NCBI GenBank assembly: GCA_964386405.1
Contig: CAYLRW010000077.1
Span: forward strand, 1-6,177
Source of the DNA: RZYP01 sp964386405
GTDB lineage: Bacteria; Bacillota; Negativicutes; Acidaminococcales; Acidaminococcaceae
Reading direction: 5' to 3'
Length of the DNA stretch: 6,177 bases
Shown here: positions 1 to 6,129 of the stretch, piece by piece
Layout of the letters: each line of letters begins with the position of its first letter
How positions within the stretch are numbered: the first letter of the stretch is position 1
Notes under the pieces: generated by a model
Told to the model about the DNA's origin: nothing
Seen by the model: only the letters and a program-made list of their open reading frames with translations
Database searches by the model: none
Made by a program: the position numbers and the translations under genes

Positions 1-7
1 AGGGGAA

Positions 8-910
8 GTGCTCTATCCAGTGGAAATTATAAAAATAAAAGGCCAGACCTTTTGTATTGATACAGGTATGACCTACATTCCCTTTTATAAAGTTAACGAC
101 AAAGAAATAATCATGCTGGACACCGGCTGGGCAACAGGTGAGCAAAAAGGCATTGCGGAAATCCTGCAAAAAAACGCTTTTAAAATAGTTGGCATCATCA
201 ACAGTCATGCTCATATTGACCACAGCGGTAATAATGCTTACTTCCGCGAAAAATATGGCTGCCCAATTGCCATGCCCGCCTGCGAAGCAATGATTTGCAG
301 TTCTCAAGCCAATCTTAAACTTTATTACTATATGCTGTCACTTGCGGAAATAGCAGAACATCTTGGACATATGGTATGCCCCGTAGATTTACCGATTGCC
401 GATAATCAGTCCAGCATCGAAATGTGCGGCATTCAATTCAAAATTCTGCATACGCCAGGACATAGTCCTGCTCATATCTGCCTTTTTACACCGGATGATG
501 TAGCTTATGTCGCTGATGCCCTCATCAGTCACGAAGTTATGACTGGTGCCAAAATGCCTTATGCCTATATTCTTTCCAAAGATTTGCAAAGCAAGGAGAA
601 GTTATATGAGCTTAAGTGCAGCAAATATGTAATAGCACATAAGGGTGTCTATGAAGATATCACTCAACTAATCACAGATAATATTGCTTTCTATCAACTG
701 AGAGCAGAAAAAATACGTGAACTAATCGTAAAGCCAATGACTATGCAAGAACTCATGGCAGCAGTCATTACCAGCTTTAATATTCGGATGGCTACAGTCA
801 ATAAATATAATTTGATTGAAAGAATGTTACGATCATATCTGGAATATCTGGATGAGAAAAACCTCATAAAACTAATATTAGTAGACGGATGCTTGAAATA
901 TGCAAAATAA
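8..910 (+). CDS. MBL-fold metallo-hydrolase
   Basis: This 300-residue protein is a metallo-beta-lactamase-superfamily hydrolase, probably cytoplasmic since no signal peptide is visible. The metal ligands are all present: the HxHxDH motif NSHAHIDH (H67, H69, D71, H72), H152 in HTPGHS, D170 in YVADAL and H211 in VIAHKG. That set predicts a dinuclear metal centre. Residues 1-215 form the fold. Residues about 216-300 are helical, with a possible winged-helix part (TMQELMAAV to the C-terminus), as in some hydrolases and LACTB2-like members. The substrate cannot be told from the sequence; thioester, lactone and phosphoester hydrolysis all occur in the family. The GTG start at 8 has AGGGG only two bases upstream, unusually close. 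The frame stays open to the window edge, and GTG 20 and ATG 68 are alternatives. It converges on the copper operon and appears unrelated to it. Confidence 0.85.
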   Translation: MLYPVEIIKIKGQTFCIDTGMTYIPFYKVNDKEIIMLDTGWATGEQKGIAEILQKNAFKIVGIINSHAHIDHSGNNAYFREKYGCPIAMPACEAMICSSQANLKLYYYMLSLAEIAEHLGHMVCPVDLPIADNQSSIEMCGIQFKILHTPGHSPAHICLFTPDDVAYVADALISHEVMTGAKMPYAYILSKDLQSKEKLYELKCSKYVIAHKGVYEDITQLITDNIAFYQLRAEKIRELIVKPMTMQELMAAVITSFNIRMATVNKYNLIERMLRSYLEYLDEKNLIKLILVDGCLKYAK

Positions 911-927
911 GTAAAAACAGCCACACA

Positions 928-971
928 AAAAATGACCATTTTTCCAAATGATTGGAAGCATGGTCATTTTT
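928..971. terminator. Bidirectional terminator between the MBL gene and pirin
   Basis: A perfect 12-bp inverted repeat, AAAAATGACCAT (928-939) with ATGGTCATTTTT (960-971), encloses a second perfect 6-bp stem, TTCCAA (942-947) with TTGGAA (952-957), around a four-base loop. The outer stem ends in A and T runs on the two sides, so RNA from either strand ends the hairpin in a U tract. It lies 17 bases after the MBL stop and 14 bases beyond the pirin stop, as expected for a terminator shared by convergent genes. Confidence 0.85.
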
Positions 972-985
972 ATTTATAACGATAA

Positions 986-1837
986 TTAAATTTTATGTTT
1001 GATAAAAGTATTTTCCTTCAACTCTTGAAAAGCATGATCCAGTTCTTCCTTGGTATTCATCACTATCGGGCCGCCCCAGGCAACCGGTTCGTGCAGTGGC
1101 TTTGCAGCCATCAGCAAAAATCTCATACCTTTATCCGAAGCTTTCACCTGCAGACAACTTCCTTCGTTAAAGAGTACTGCATGTTTTTCTGGGATATAAG
1201 TTTCTTCAGCGGGATCAAAAGTTCCTGCGCCCTGAATAATATAGATGAACAAGGTATCGCTTCTATTAGTATCAACTGTCCATTCAGCGTCTGGCTTCAC
1301 TTCCACATCAAGCAGCATTGGTTTGATGTAGTCTCCTTCTACTGCGCCTTTTGTTCCTTGATAGATGCCGCCGATAATATGGATTTTGCTGCTTCCTTCA
1401 TCAATTACAGGAATATCCGCTTGCGTTATACCATGATATTTAGGCATTACCATCTTATCTTTGGCTGGCAGATTGAGCCACAACTGCACGCCCAGCATTC
1501 TTTCACTGGCCTGCGGCATCTCTTGATGAATAATACCGGAACCGGCTGTCATCCATTGGCACTCGCCGTCCAAGATGCTGCCCTTATTGCCTAAGCTGTC
1601 GCCATGTTCAATGTCACCCTGCAACAAATACGTAATTGTTTCAATACCACGATGTGGATGCCAGGGAAATCCTTTGATATAATCTTCGGGATTGCGTGAA
1701 TCGAAAGCGTCCAGCATCAAAAAAGGATCAAAATCAGCAGTATCATTTCTACCGATAACCCGGACCAGTTTGACGCCAGCTCCATCCTGCGTATGCATAC
1801 CCGTAACAATTTTATTGATAGTTCGTAAGTCACTCAT
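986..1837 (-). CDS. Pirin family protein (bicupin)
   Basis: This 283-residue protein is a cytoplasmic pirin of two cupin barrels, close to the usual family length of about 280-300. The N-terminal cupin carries the metal site: H60 and H62 in the FPWHPHRG motif, then H104 and E106 in the SGIIHQEMP motif, matching the His-His-His-Glu set of human pirin. The C-terminal cupin (about 165-250) ends in the typical PLHEPVAWGGPIVMNT stretch. Some pirins have quercetin 2,3-dioxygenase activity and others act as redox-sensing partners of enzymes or transcription factors; the sequence does not say which applies here. The ATG at 1837 has a strong GGAAGGAG site 7 bases upstream. The gene follows copZ by 62 bases with no hairpin terminator or convincing promoter between them, so read-through from the copper operon is likely. 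A copper-related job is only inference. Confidence 0.93.
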   Translation of the reverse strand: MSDLRTINKIVTGMHTQDGAGVKLVRVIGRNDTADFDPFLMLDAFDSRNPEDYIKGFPWHPHRGIETITYLLQGDIEHGDSLGNKGSILDGECQWMTAGSGIIHQEMPQASERMLGVQLWLNLPAKDKMVMPKYHGITQADIPVIDEGSSKIHIIGGIYQGTKGAVEGDYIKPMLLDVEVKPDAEWTVDTNRSDTLFIYIIQGAGTFDPAEETYIPEKHAVLFNEGSCLQVKASDKGMRFLLMAAKPLHEPVAWGGPIVMNTKEELDHAFQELKENTFIKHKI

Positions 1838-1899
1838 AAAAACACTCCTTCCTACAGCAAAGAATCCAGAAACTTATCTAACCTTCAATTATCAGCTTC

Positions 1900-2100
1900 T
1901 CATTCAACTACGTCGTAGCCAGCTTCTTCAACTGCTTCACGCATGGCAGCCATTGCAGCACTGCCAGTGACAACGGCTTGCTTTTTCTCCAGATCAACAA
2001 CAGCCGTCTCCACACCAGCAACTGCTTTCAAAGCTTTTTCAACTGCCGCCTTGCAGTGCCCGCAGGACATACCTTCGATTTTGATGATTGTTTCTTGCAT
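1900..2100 (-). CDS. copZ: Copper chaperone CopZ (HMA domain)
   Basis: This 66-residue protein is a single heavy-metal-associated domain with the usual beta-alpha-beta-beta-alpha-beta layout and the length of CopZ proteins. The Cu(I) site is GMSCGHC, with C13 and C16. In this family the two thiolates bind Cu(I) in the cytosol and pass it to the N-terminal domains of the partner ATPase or to the CsoR sensor. A His inside the motif (H15) contrasts with the GMTCAAC motifs of CopA here. It lies 22 bases downstream of copA on the same strand, in the csoR-copA-copZ order. AAAAGGAG lies 10 bases upstream of the ATG at 2100. A second ATG at 2107 is out of frame and would give only a 22-codon peptide. 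The function is secure; mercury or other soft-metal carriers of the same fold are less likely given the neighbours. Confidence 0.95.
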   Translation of the reverse strand: MQETIIKIEGMSCGHCKAAVEKALKAVAGVETAVVDLEKKQAVVTGSAAMAAMREAVEEAGYDVVE

Positions 2101-2122
2101 AGTTCATACACTCCTTTTATTT

Positions 2123-4552
2123 TTAAATTTGTTTTACTTCATATGGTTGAAAGCGTCTAAGCCTCAAAGCATTCGTCACAACAGAGACGGAACTGAAGGC
2201 CATCGCACCGCCAGCTAAGATCGGTGACAAAAAGCCGGCCGCCGCAATCGGGATGCCTAAAGCATTGTAGAACAATGCCCAGAATAAATTCTGCTTGATA
2301 TTGCGCATCGTGGCCTTACTTAATCTGATAGCTGCGACAACACCCATCAGGTCACCGCGCATCAGGGTTATATCAGCTGCCTCAATTGCTACATCCGTAC
2401 CGGTACCGATCGCAAAACCTACGTCGGCGGTTGCCAGCGCAGGCGCGTCATTGATGCCGTCACCGACCATACCTACAACTCTGCCTTCTTTTTTGAGAGC
2501 TGCTACTTTTTCTGCCTTATGCTCCGGCAGTACCTCTGCCAAAACATTCTGAATGCCTACACTGTCGCCAATTGTCTTGGCAGCACGCTCATTATCGCCG
2601 GTAATCATCCAGACATCAATTCCGAGCAGTCTTAGCTCCGCTATCGCTTGCACAGATGTCTCTTTGACAGTATCGGCTACTGCTATCATGCCAGCTAAAA
2701 CCTGGTCTATAGCAACCAACATAACTGTCTTGCCTTGCTGTTCCAACTGTTCTTTCTGCTTGGAAGCTGCCGCAAGGTCGATCTTGTTTTCCTGCATAAA
2801 CTTGTTGGTACCGACGAGCACGATTTTGCCAGCAAGGCGTCCTTGCACGCCATGTCCAGGAGTAGCAACAAACTCTTCAACTCCCGTAAGGGTGTCGCCT
2901 GCTTTTTGTCCATATTTGACGATAGCCTGCGCCAGCGGGTGTTCAGAACTTTTTTCCACGCTTGCCGCTGCCTGCACGACTGTATTATCGTTAAAACCTG
3001 TCATTGCAATAACATTCGTTACTTCCGGCTGTCCTTTGGTAATGGTACCGGTCTTATCGAGGACAATCGTCGTCAGCTTGTGGGCATTTTCGAGATGTTC
3101 CGCCCCTTTGATCAGAATGCCGTTTTCGGCACCTTTACCTGTTCCTACCATGATGGAAGTCGGTGTCGCCAGTCCCAAAGCACAGGGACAGGCAATAACC
3201 ATGACTGCCGTAAAGTTAATCAAAGCGCGGGTAAAATTACCTTGATCGAAAATAAAATACCAAGCGCAGAAAGTGATTACAGCAATCGCTACCACAGCAG
3301 GCACAAAATAACCGGAAACTACATCGGCAAAACGCTGTATCGGTGCCTTAGAGCCCTGGGCTTCTTCCACAATACGAACAATTTGCGCTAGTGCCGTGTC
3401 TCTGCCAATCTTTGTAGCTGCGAATTTGAAAGCGCCAAACTTATTAATAGTAGCGCCCACGACTGTGTCACCTGTTTTTTTGTCGACCGGCAGACTTTCG
3501 CCTGTCAGCATCGACTCGTCAATCGTCGAATTGCCTTCAACAATTACGCCATCGACCGGTATTTTTTCACCCGGCTTTACAACGATGACATCCCCGACCA
3601 CCACATCTTCGATTGGAAGATCCACTTCCTGTCCTTCACGCACAACCCGAGCTGTTTTGGCCTGCAGACCCATGAGCGATTTGATGGCAGCTGAGGTTTG
3701 CCCCTTGGCCCTTGCTTCTAACAGTTTGCCCAAAATAATCAGGGTAATCAGCACTGCTGAACTTTCGAAATATAAATCAGTTTTGCCGCTAAACATATTA
3801 GCCAAGCTAAAGAAATAAGCAGAGGAGGTTCCTAGTGCCACGAGGACATCCATATTGGCACTGCCATTTCTTAACGCATTATAGGCACCGCGATAAAACG
3901 GCCAGCCGACGATAAACTGCACAGGCGTTGCTAGCAGAAGCTGCACCATCGGCTGCATAAAGAAGCTGCTAAAGCCATGGAATATACCAAAAGAATGGGA
4001 AATCATCGCCAACAATAAAGGAAACGATAATACAACTGAAAGTAGAAAGCGTCTCTTCTGTTTATTAATCTCTGCCTCGCGCAAATCCTTTTCCTTATCT
4101 TCACCACCGGCAGCGATATTATGAGCTTCATAACCCAACTGCTTGACCTTAGCCTGCATCTCCGCAGTTGTAAGTTCGCCGCTGTTATACTCTACAACGG
4201 CTTTCTCCGTTGCCAGATTGACGTTTGCCGCATAGACACCCGGCAATTTTTGCAGTCCCTTTTCGATACGTGCCGCACAGGCGGCGCAGGTCATGCCGGT
4301 AATCGCAAACTCGACTTTATCTTTGATCACTTCATAACCCAGATCATGTATTTTTTGCACCATCGCTTCAGGATTTATCTGTGCCGGATCATAAGTAACA
4401 ACAGCTTTTTCTGAAGCAAGATTAACAGCGGCTTTTTCAACACCAGCCAACTTGGACAAACCTTTCTCAATACGTGCAGAGCATGCTGCACAAGTCATAC
4501 CGGAAATTTTTAATTGTACCGACCGTGATGTCGTATTTTTATTTTCCGTCAC
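2123..4552 (-). CDS. copA: Cu(I)-exporting P1B-1-type ATPase CopA
   Basis: This is the membrane pump that exports cytosolic Cu(I) at the cost of ATP. Numbering is from GTG 4552 (809 residues; B. subtilis CopA is about 800). Two N-terminal metal-binding domains each carry GMTCAAC (C21/C24 and C89/C92). Eight membrane segments lie near 169-188, 200-219, 234-254, 263-278, 412-434, 444-466, 751-771 and 774-794. The actuator TGES is at 350-353, the transport site CPC at 455-457, the phosphorylated Asp of DKTGT at D499, the HP motif at 538-539, GHG at 566-568, TGDN at 651-654 and GDGIND at 697-702. YN (762-763) and MxxSS (M784, S787, S788) complete the Cu(I) signature and argue against a Zn/Cd pump. 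An upstream ATG at 4579 would add nine residues but lacks a good ribosome site, whereas AAAGGAAG precedes GTG 4552. The gene lies between csoR and copZ. Confidence 0.96.
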   Translation of the reverse strand: MTENKNTTSRSVQLKISGMTCAACSARIEKGLSKLAGVEKAAVNLASEKAVVTYDPAQINPEAMVQKIHDLGYEVIKDKVEFAITGMTCAACAARIEKGLQKLPGVYAANVNLATEKAVVEYNSGELTTAEMQAKVKQLGYEAHNIAAGGEDKEKDLREAEINKQKRRFLLSVVLSFPLLLAMISHSFGIFHGFSSFFMQPMVQLLLATPVQFIVGWPFYRGAYNALRNGSANMDVLVALGTSSAYFFSLANMFSGKTDLYFESSAVLITLIILGKLLEARAKGQTSAAIKSLMGLQAKTARVVREGQEVDLPIEDVVVGDVIVVKPGEKIPVDGVIVEGNSTIDESMLTGESLPVDKKTGDTVVGATINKFGAFKFAATKIGRDTALAQIVRIVEEAQGSKAPIQRFADVVSGYFVPAVVAIAVITFCAWYFIFDQGNFTRALINFTAVMVIACPCALGLATPTSIMVGTGKGAENGILIKGAEHLENAHKLTTIVLDKTGTITKGQPEVTNVIAMTGFNDNTVVQAAASVEKSSEHPLAQAIVKYGQKAGDTLTGVEEFVATPGHGVQGRLAGKIVLVGTNKFMQENKIDLAAASKQKEQLEQQGKTVMLVAIDQVLAGMIAVADTVKETSVQAIAELRLLGIDVWMITGDNERAAKTIGDSVGIQNVLAEVLPEHKAEKVAALKKEGRVVGMVGDGINDAPALATADVGFAIGTGTDVAIEAADITLMRGDLMGVVAAIRLSKATMRNIKQNLFWALFYNALGIPIAAAGFLSPILAGGAMAFSSVSVVTNALRLRRFQPYEVKQI

Positions 4553-4560
4553 AGCAATCA

Positions 4561-4568
4561 CTTCCTTT
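4561..4568 (-). promoter_or_regulatory. Ribosome binding site that favours the GTG start of copA
   Basis: The minus strand reads AAAGGAAG here, 8 bases before the GTG at 4552. It lies inside the nine codons added if translation began at ATG 4579, which itself follows only a weak ACGGG-like stretch. The shorter protein also puts the first GMTCAAC motif about 18 residues from the N-terminus, close to the spacing usual for Bacillus CopA. Both points favour 4552, though 4579 is not excluded. Confidence 0.6.
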
Positions 4569-4622
4569 ATCCCAACCATTTGCCCGTATATTTTTCTAAG
4601 TAAATTCCAGCTCTAAAAAATA

Positions 4623-4892
4623 CTACTTCGTAAAATGTTTCAACACCTGCATTAATTCATCAATACTCTTCTCACCATTATCTTCTTTGATAGCCTTGAC
4701 AACACAACTTTTCGCGTGGCTTTCCAAAATAAGCATTGCTGCTTTGTTAAGCGCAGCGCGTGCCGCCACAATTTGCTGAACAACATCAACGCAGTAACGC
4801 CCTTCTTCAACCATTTTGTCTATGCCATTGATCTGGCCGGCTACTTTCTTTAAGCGCTGTCTGACGTCTTTCTTTTCAGTTTCGTTTAACAT
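4623..4892 (-). CDS. csoR: Copper-sensing repressor CsoR
   Basis: This 89-residue protein is a DUF156/CsoR-family all-helical regulator that binds operator DNA as a tetramer and releases it on binding Cu(I). The Cu(I) ligands are C34 (GRYC), H59 (ESHA) and C63 (KSC), matching the Cys-His-Cys set of M. tuberculosis CsoR. Y33 and E79 fit the second-shell Tyr and Glu. This excludes the formaldehyde sensor FrmR and nickel sensor RcnR patterns, and CstR, which lacks the His. The N-terminal helix holds the RQRLKKVAGQINGI family motif. The ATG at 4892 has GGAGGGG 8 bases upstream. The frame stays open 30 codons further, to 4982, but that stretch is the promoter and operator, so it is not coding. It is the first gene of the operon and should regulate its own synthesis; the copA ATG follows its stop after 43 bases. 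Confidence 0.95.
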   Translation of the reverse strand: MLNETEKKDVRQRLKKVAGQINGIDKMVEEGRYCVDVVQQIVAARAALNKAAMLILESHAKSCVVKAIKEDNGEKSIDELMQVLKHFTK

Positions 4893-4900
4893 TGTTTCTT

Positions 4901-4907
4901 CCCCTCC
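4901..4907 (-). promoter_or_regulatory. Ribosome binding site of csoR
   Basis: The minus strand reads GGAGGGG 8 bases before the ATG at 4892. This strong site fixes the csoR start and rules out the longer in-frame start at 4982, which would lie upstream of the promoter's own -35 element. Confidence 0.85.
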
Positions 4908-4933
4908 ATATACCCTACCCCAGTATTGTATAT
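4908..4933. promoter_or_regulatory. Probable CsoR operator
   Basis: An imperfect inverted repeat has 11-base arms, ATATACCCTAC (4908-4918) and GTATTGTATAT (4923-4933), around the four bases CCCA. Nine of the eleven positions in the arms are complementary. A GC-rich core (GGGGTAGGG on the minus strand) flanked by TATAC/GTATA ends is the general form of known CsoR sites. It covers the predicted transcription start near 4931 and ends just before the csoR ribosome site, so a bound repressor would block initiation. Binding is inferred, not shown. Confidence 0.75.
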
Positions 4934-4937
4934 TTAA

Positions 4938-4966
4938 ATTGTAAAACAAATAACCCAACTGGTCAA
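4938..4966 (-). promoter_or_regulatory. Sigma-A-type promoter of the csoR-copA-copZ operon
   Basis: The minus strand has a -35 box TTGACC (4966-4961), a 17-base spacer and a -10 box TACAAT (4943-4938), each one base from consensus. Transcription should begin near 4931, giving a leader of roughly 40 bases before csoR. The strength of the match suits an operon held down by a repressor rather than one needing an activator. A second ATTGTA at 4926-4931 could be an alternative -10 but has no good -35 partner. Confidence 0.8.
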
Positions 4967-4985
4967 TATATAAATTTAGCAATAC

Positions 4986-5041
4986 AAAAAACGGCCACTC
5001 TCTGCCAAATCAATTATTTGGAAAAGATAGCCGTCTTTTTT
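4986..5041 (-). terminator. Terminator of the dioxygenase unit
   Basis: On the minus strand ACGGC (5034-5030) pairs with GCCGT (4995-4991), followed by a run of six T including 4991. Inside, CTTTT pairs with GAGAG through G-U wobbles, and CCAAAT (5021-5016) pairs with ATTTGG (5010-5005) around a five-base loop. The wobbles exist only in minus-strand RNA (they would be A-C mismatches on the other strand), so the hairpin is directed at transcripts from the 5067-6077 unit. It begins about 26 bases past that unit's last stop and ends about 20 bases before the csoR -35 box, insulating the two units. Confidence 0.8.
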
Positions 5042-5066
5042 GATAATGCTGTTTTTACAAAAATAC

Positions 5067-5282
5067 TTATTTATGCGCTTTCAGTTCTGCTTCGGTCAAA
5101 ACATCAACATAAGCAGTCAACAATCTATCTTCTGCCGCACAACTTTGTTTATAGAACCAATCACGCACGGTTTCACTGATTTCTTCATCAGTACCAACAG
5201 CCTGAAGTGGATAGACGGCTATCAATTTCTGTGTTTCTTTGTCCCGCAAACCAATTTTTTCCGCATTAGCAAATTTTCCCAT
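5067..5282 (-). CDS. Small conserved-looking protein of unknown function, partner of the dioxygenase
   Basis: I do not recognise a family for this 71-residue protein. It is soluble-looking, with no signal peptide or membrane segment, and rich in charged residues and Ala. The N-terminal part looks like short strands (GLRDKETQKLIAVYPL). The rest looks helical, with DEEISETVRDWFYKQSCAAE and an acidic then basic C-terminus ending LTEAELKAHK. There is one cysteine (C48) and no metal-binding motif. It is real coding sequence by context: AAAGGAG lies 8 bases before the ATG at 5282, the gene starts 21 bases after the dioxygenase stop, and a strong terminator follows its stop. The coupling suggests co-expression with the dioxygenase, perhaps as an accessory or stress-related protein, but this is inference. 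Other reading frames here lack ribosome sites. Confidence 0.75.
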   Translation of the reverse strand: MGKFANAEKIGLRDKETQKLIAVYPLQAVGTDEEISETVRDWFYKQSCAAEDRLLTAYVDVLTEAELKAHK

Positions 5283-5303
5283 AATAACATCTCCTTTAAG
5301 ATT

Positions 5304-6077
5304 TCATTCAAATAAGTAACAAGTCATAGAAAGTGAACCCAAGACGCAGGCATCATTAAAAACAGTCAATTTGTCCTCCTGCTTAGATGCCCCTAGCACA
5401 TAAAGCAGTGGGTAGAAATGATCGGGAGTCACGAAAGCTGATGTCGAAGAGCTGCCTGCATTGCGGTAATTAATCACATCTGCATATTCTCTCTTAACTA
5501 TTTTATCTTTAATATATGCATCAAATTCATTCGCCCAAGGATATCCTTTTGCTTCCATATCCCAATTAATCAAAGCAAGATTGTGAACCACATTGCCACT
5601 GCCGAGGATCAGAACCCCTTGCTCACGCAAAGCAGCCAGCTCCTGCCCGATTTTGAAATGTGCTGCCGCATCGGCATGTGCATCAATGCTGAGCTGAAAA
5701 ACCGGAATATCGGCCTTAGGATACATTTTGCAGAGAACCGACCATGTACCGTGGTCAATCCCCCACGTATTATCGATTTGAATTTCCTTATCTACCAAAG
5801 CTTTTGTCCGATGTGCCATCAGCGTCGCACCGACAGGTTCATAAATGAGCTTATACAAGGCCTCCGGGAAACCATACATATCATAAATCTGTCTCGGGCT
5901 CGCAGTATCCATAATCTTGCTGCCGCGTGTATACCAATGAGCAGAAACAGATAAGATTGCTTCCGGCTTAGAGATATGCGCTGCTATTTTCTCCCAGTTT
6001 CTTGTAAAGCTATTGTCTTCAATTGCATTCATCGGAGAACCATGTCCAACAAATAATACCGGCATTTTATTCGTCAT
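5304..6077 (-). CDS. LigB/DODA-type extradiol aromatic ring-opening dioxygenase
   Basis: This 257-residue cytoplasmic protein belongs to the class III extradiol dioxygenase superfamily, in the branch of E. coli YgiD and plant 4,5-DOPA dioxygenase, and matches that branch in length (about 260). Numbered from ATG 6077, the family blocks appear in order: GHGSP (H12), SAHW (H47), WGIDHGTW (H109), GSGNVVHNL (H165) and PDHFYPLLYVLGA (H220). H12, H47 and H220 fit the metal ligands, and H109 and H165 are conserved active-site residues. YgiD opens the ring of L-DOPA, but the natural substrate in most bacteria is unknown, so no gene symbol is given. AAAGGA lies 10 bases before ATG 6077. An in-frame ATG at 6110 has no ribosome site and lies inside an inverted repeat in the leader, so I rejected it. 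The gene is followed after 21 bases by the small 5067-5282 gene. Confidence 0.92.
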   Translation of the reverse strand: MTNKMPVLFVGHGSPMNAIEDNSFTRNWEKIAAHISKPEAILSVSAHWYTRGSKIMDTASPRQIYDMYGFPEALYKLIYEPVGATLMAHRTKALVDKEIQIDNTWGIDHGTWSVLCKMYPKADIPVFQLSIDAHADAAAHFKIGQELAALREQGVLILGSGNVVHNLALINWDMEAKGYPWANEFDAYIKDKIVKREYADVINYRNAGSSSTSAFVTPDHFYPLLYVLGASKQEDKLTVFNDACVLGSLSMTCYLFE

Positions 6078-6087
6078 ATCTTTGCAG

Positions 6088-6093
6088 TCCTTT
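6088..6093 (-). promoter_or_regulatory. Ribosome binding site fixing the dioxygenase start
   Basis: The minus strand reads AAAGGA 10 bases before the ATG at 6077. The alternative in-frame ATG at 6110 is preceded by TAACTAATA with no purine-rich site, so translation most likely begins at 6077. Confidence 0.7.
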
Positions 6094-6099
6094 CCGAAG

Positions 6100-6129
6100 T
6101 TAAGAATCATTATTAGTTATAATTCTTAA
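6100..6129. promoter_or_regulatory. Inverted repeat in the dioxygenase promoter region, possible operator
   Basis: Perfect 8-base arms TTAAGAAT (6100-6107) and ATTCTTAA (6122-6129) are separated by 14 bases. A related half-site, CTCTTAAT, occurs further upstream at 6152-6159. The minus-strand hexamer TATAAC (6121-6116) inside the loop could be a -10 box with a start near 6109, about 30 bases before the gene, but no good -35 is seen at the right distance. The placement suits a dimeric repressor such as a MarR- or HxlR-type protein, but no such gene lies in the window. AT-rich DNA can form such repeats by chance. Confidence 0.45.

Noticed and set aside
995..1594. 199-codon plus-strand frame opposite pirin
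   Set aside because: It lies wholly antisense to a well-supported pirin gene, has no ribosome site, begins just after the convergent terminator and has an implausible His/Phe/Cys-rich composition.
1838..1899. Possible separate pirin promoter (GATAAT or TTGAAG elements)
   Set aside because: No -35 and -10 pair at 16-18 bp spacing has adequate matches to both boxes.
2039..2107. Out-of-frame ATG at 2107 giving a 22-codon frame overlapping the copZ start
   Set aside because: It lies only three bases from the GGAG site, too close for good initiation, and the peptide has no recognisable content; it is probably chance.
2295..3818. Several long plus-strand open frames opposite copA (up to 230 codons)
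   Set aside because: They are antisense to a complete, motif-rich CopA, have no ribosome sites, show low-complexity Ser/Thr/Cys-rich translations and match no family; they are shadows of the copA codon pattern.
4893..4982. 30-codon N-terminal extension of csoR
   Set aside because: The stretch holds the promoter, the operator and the csoR ribosome site, and the extra residues are unlike any CsoR N-terminus.
4892..5315. Plus-strand frames across the csoR control region and the small 71-residue gene
   Set aside because: They run through the terminator and promoter, are antisense to supported genes and have no ribosome sites.
6078..6110. 11-codon N-terminal extension of the dioxygenase
   Set aside because: There is no ribosome site before ATG 6110, the ATG falls inside an inverted repeat in the leader, and family members begin a few residues before the GHGSP motif.
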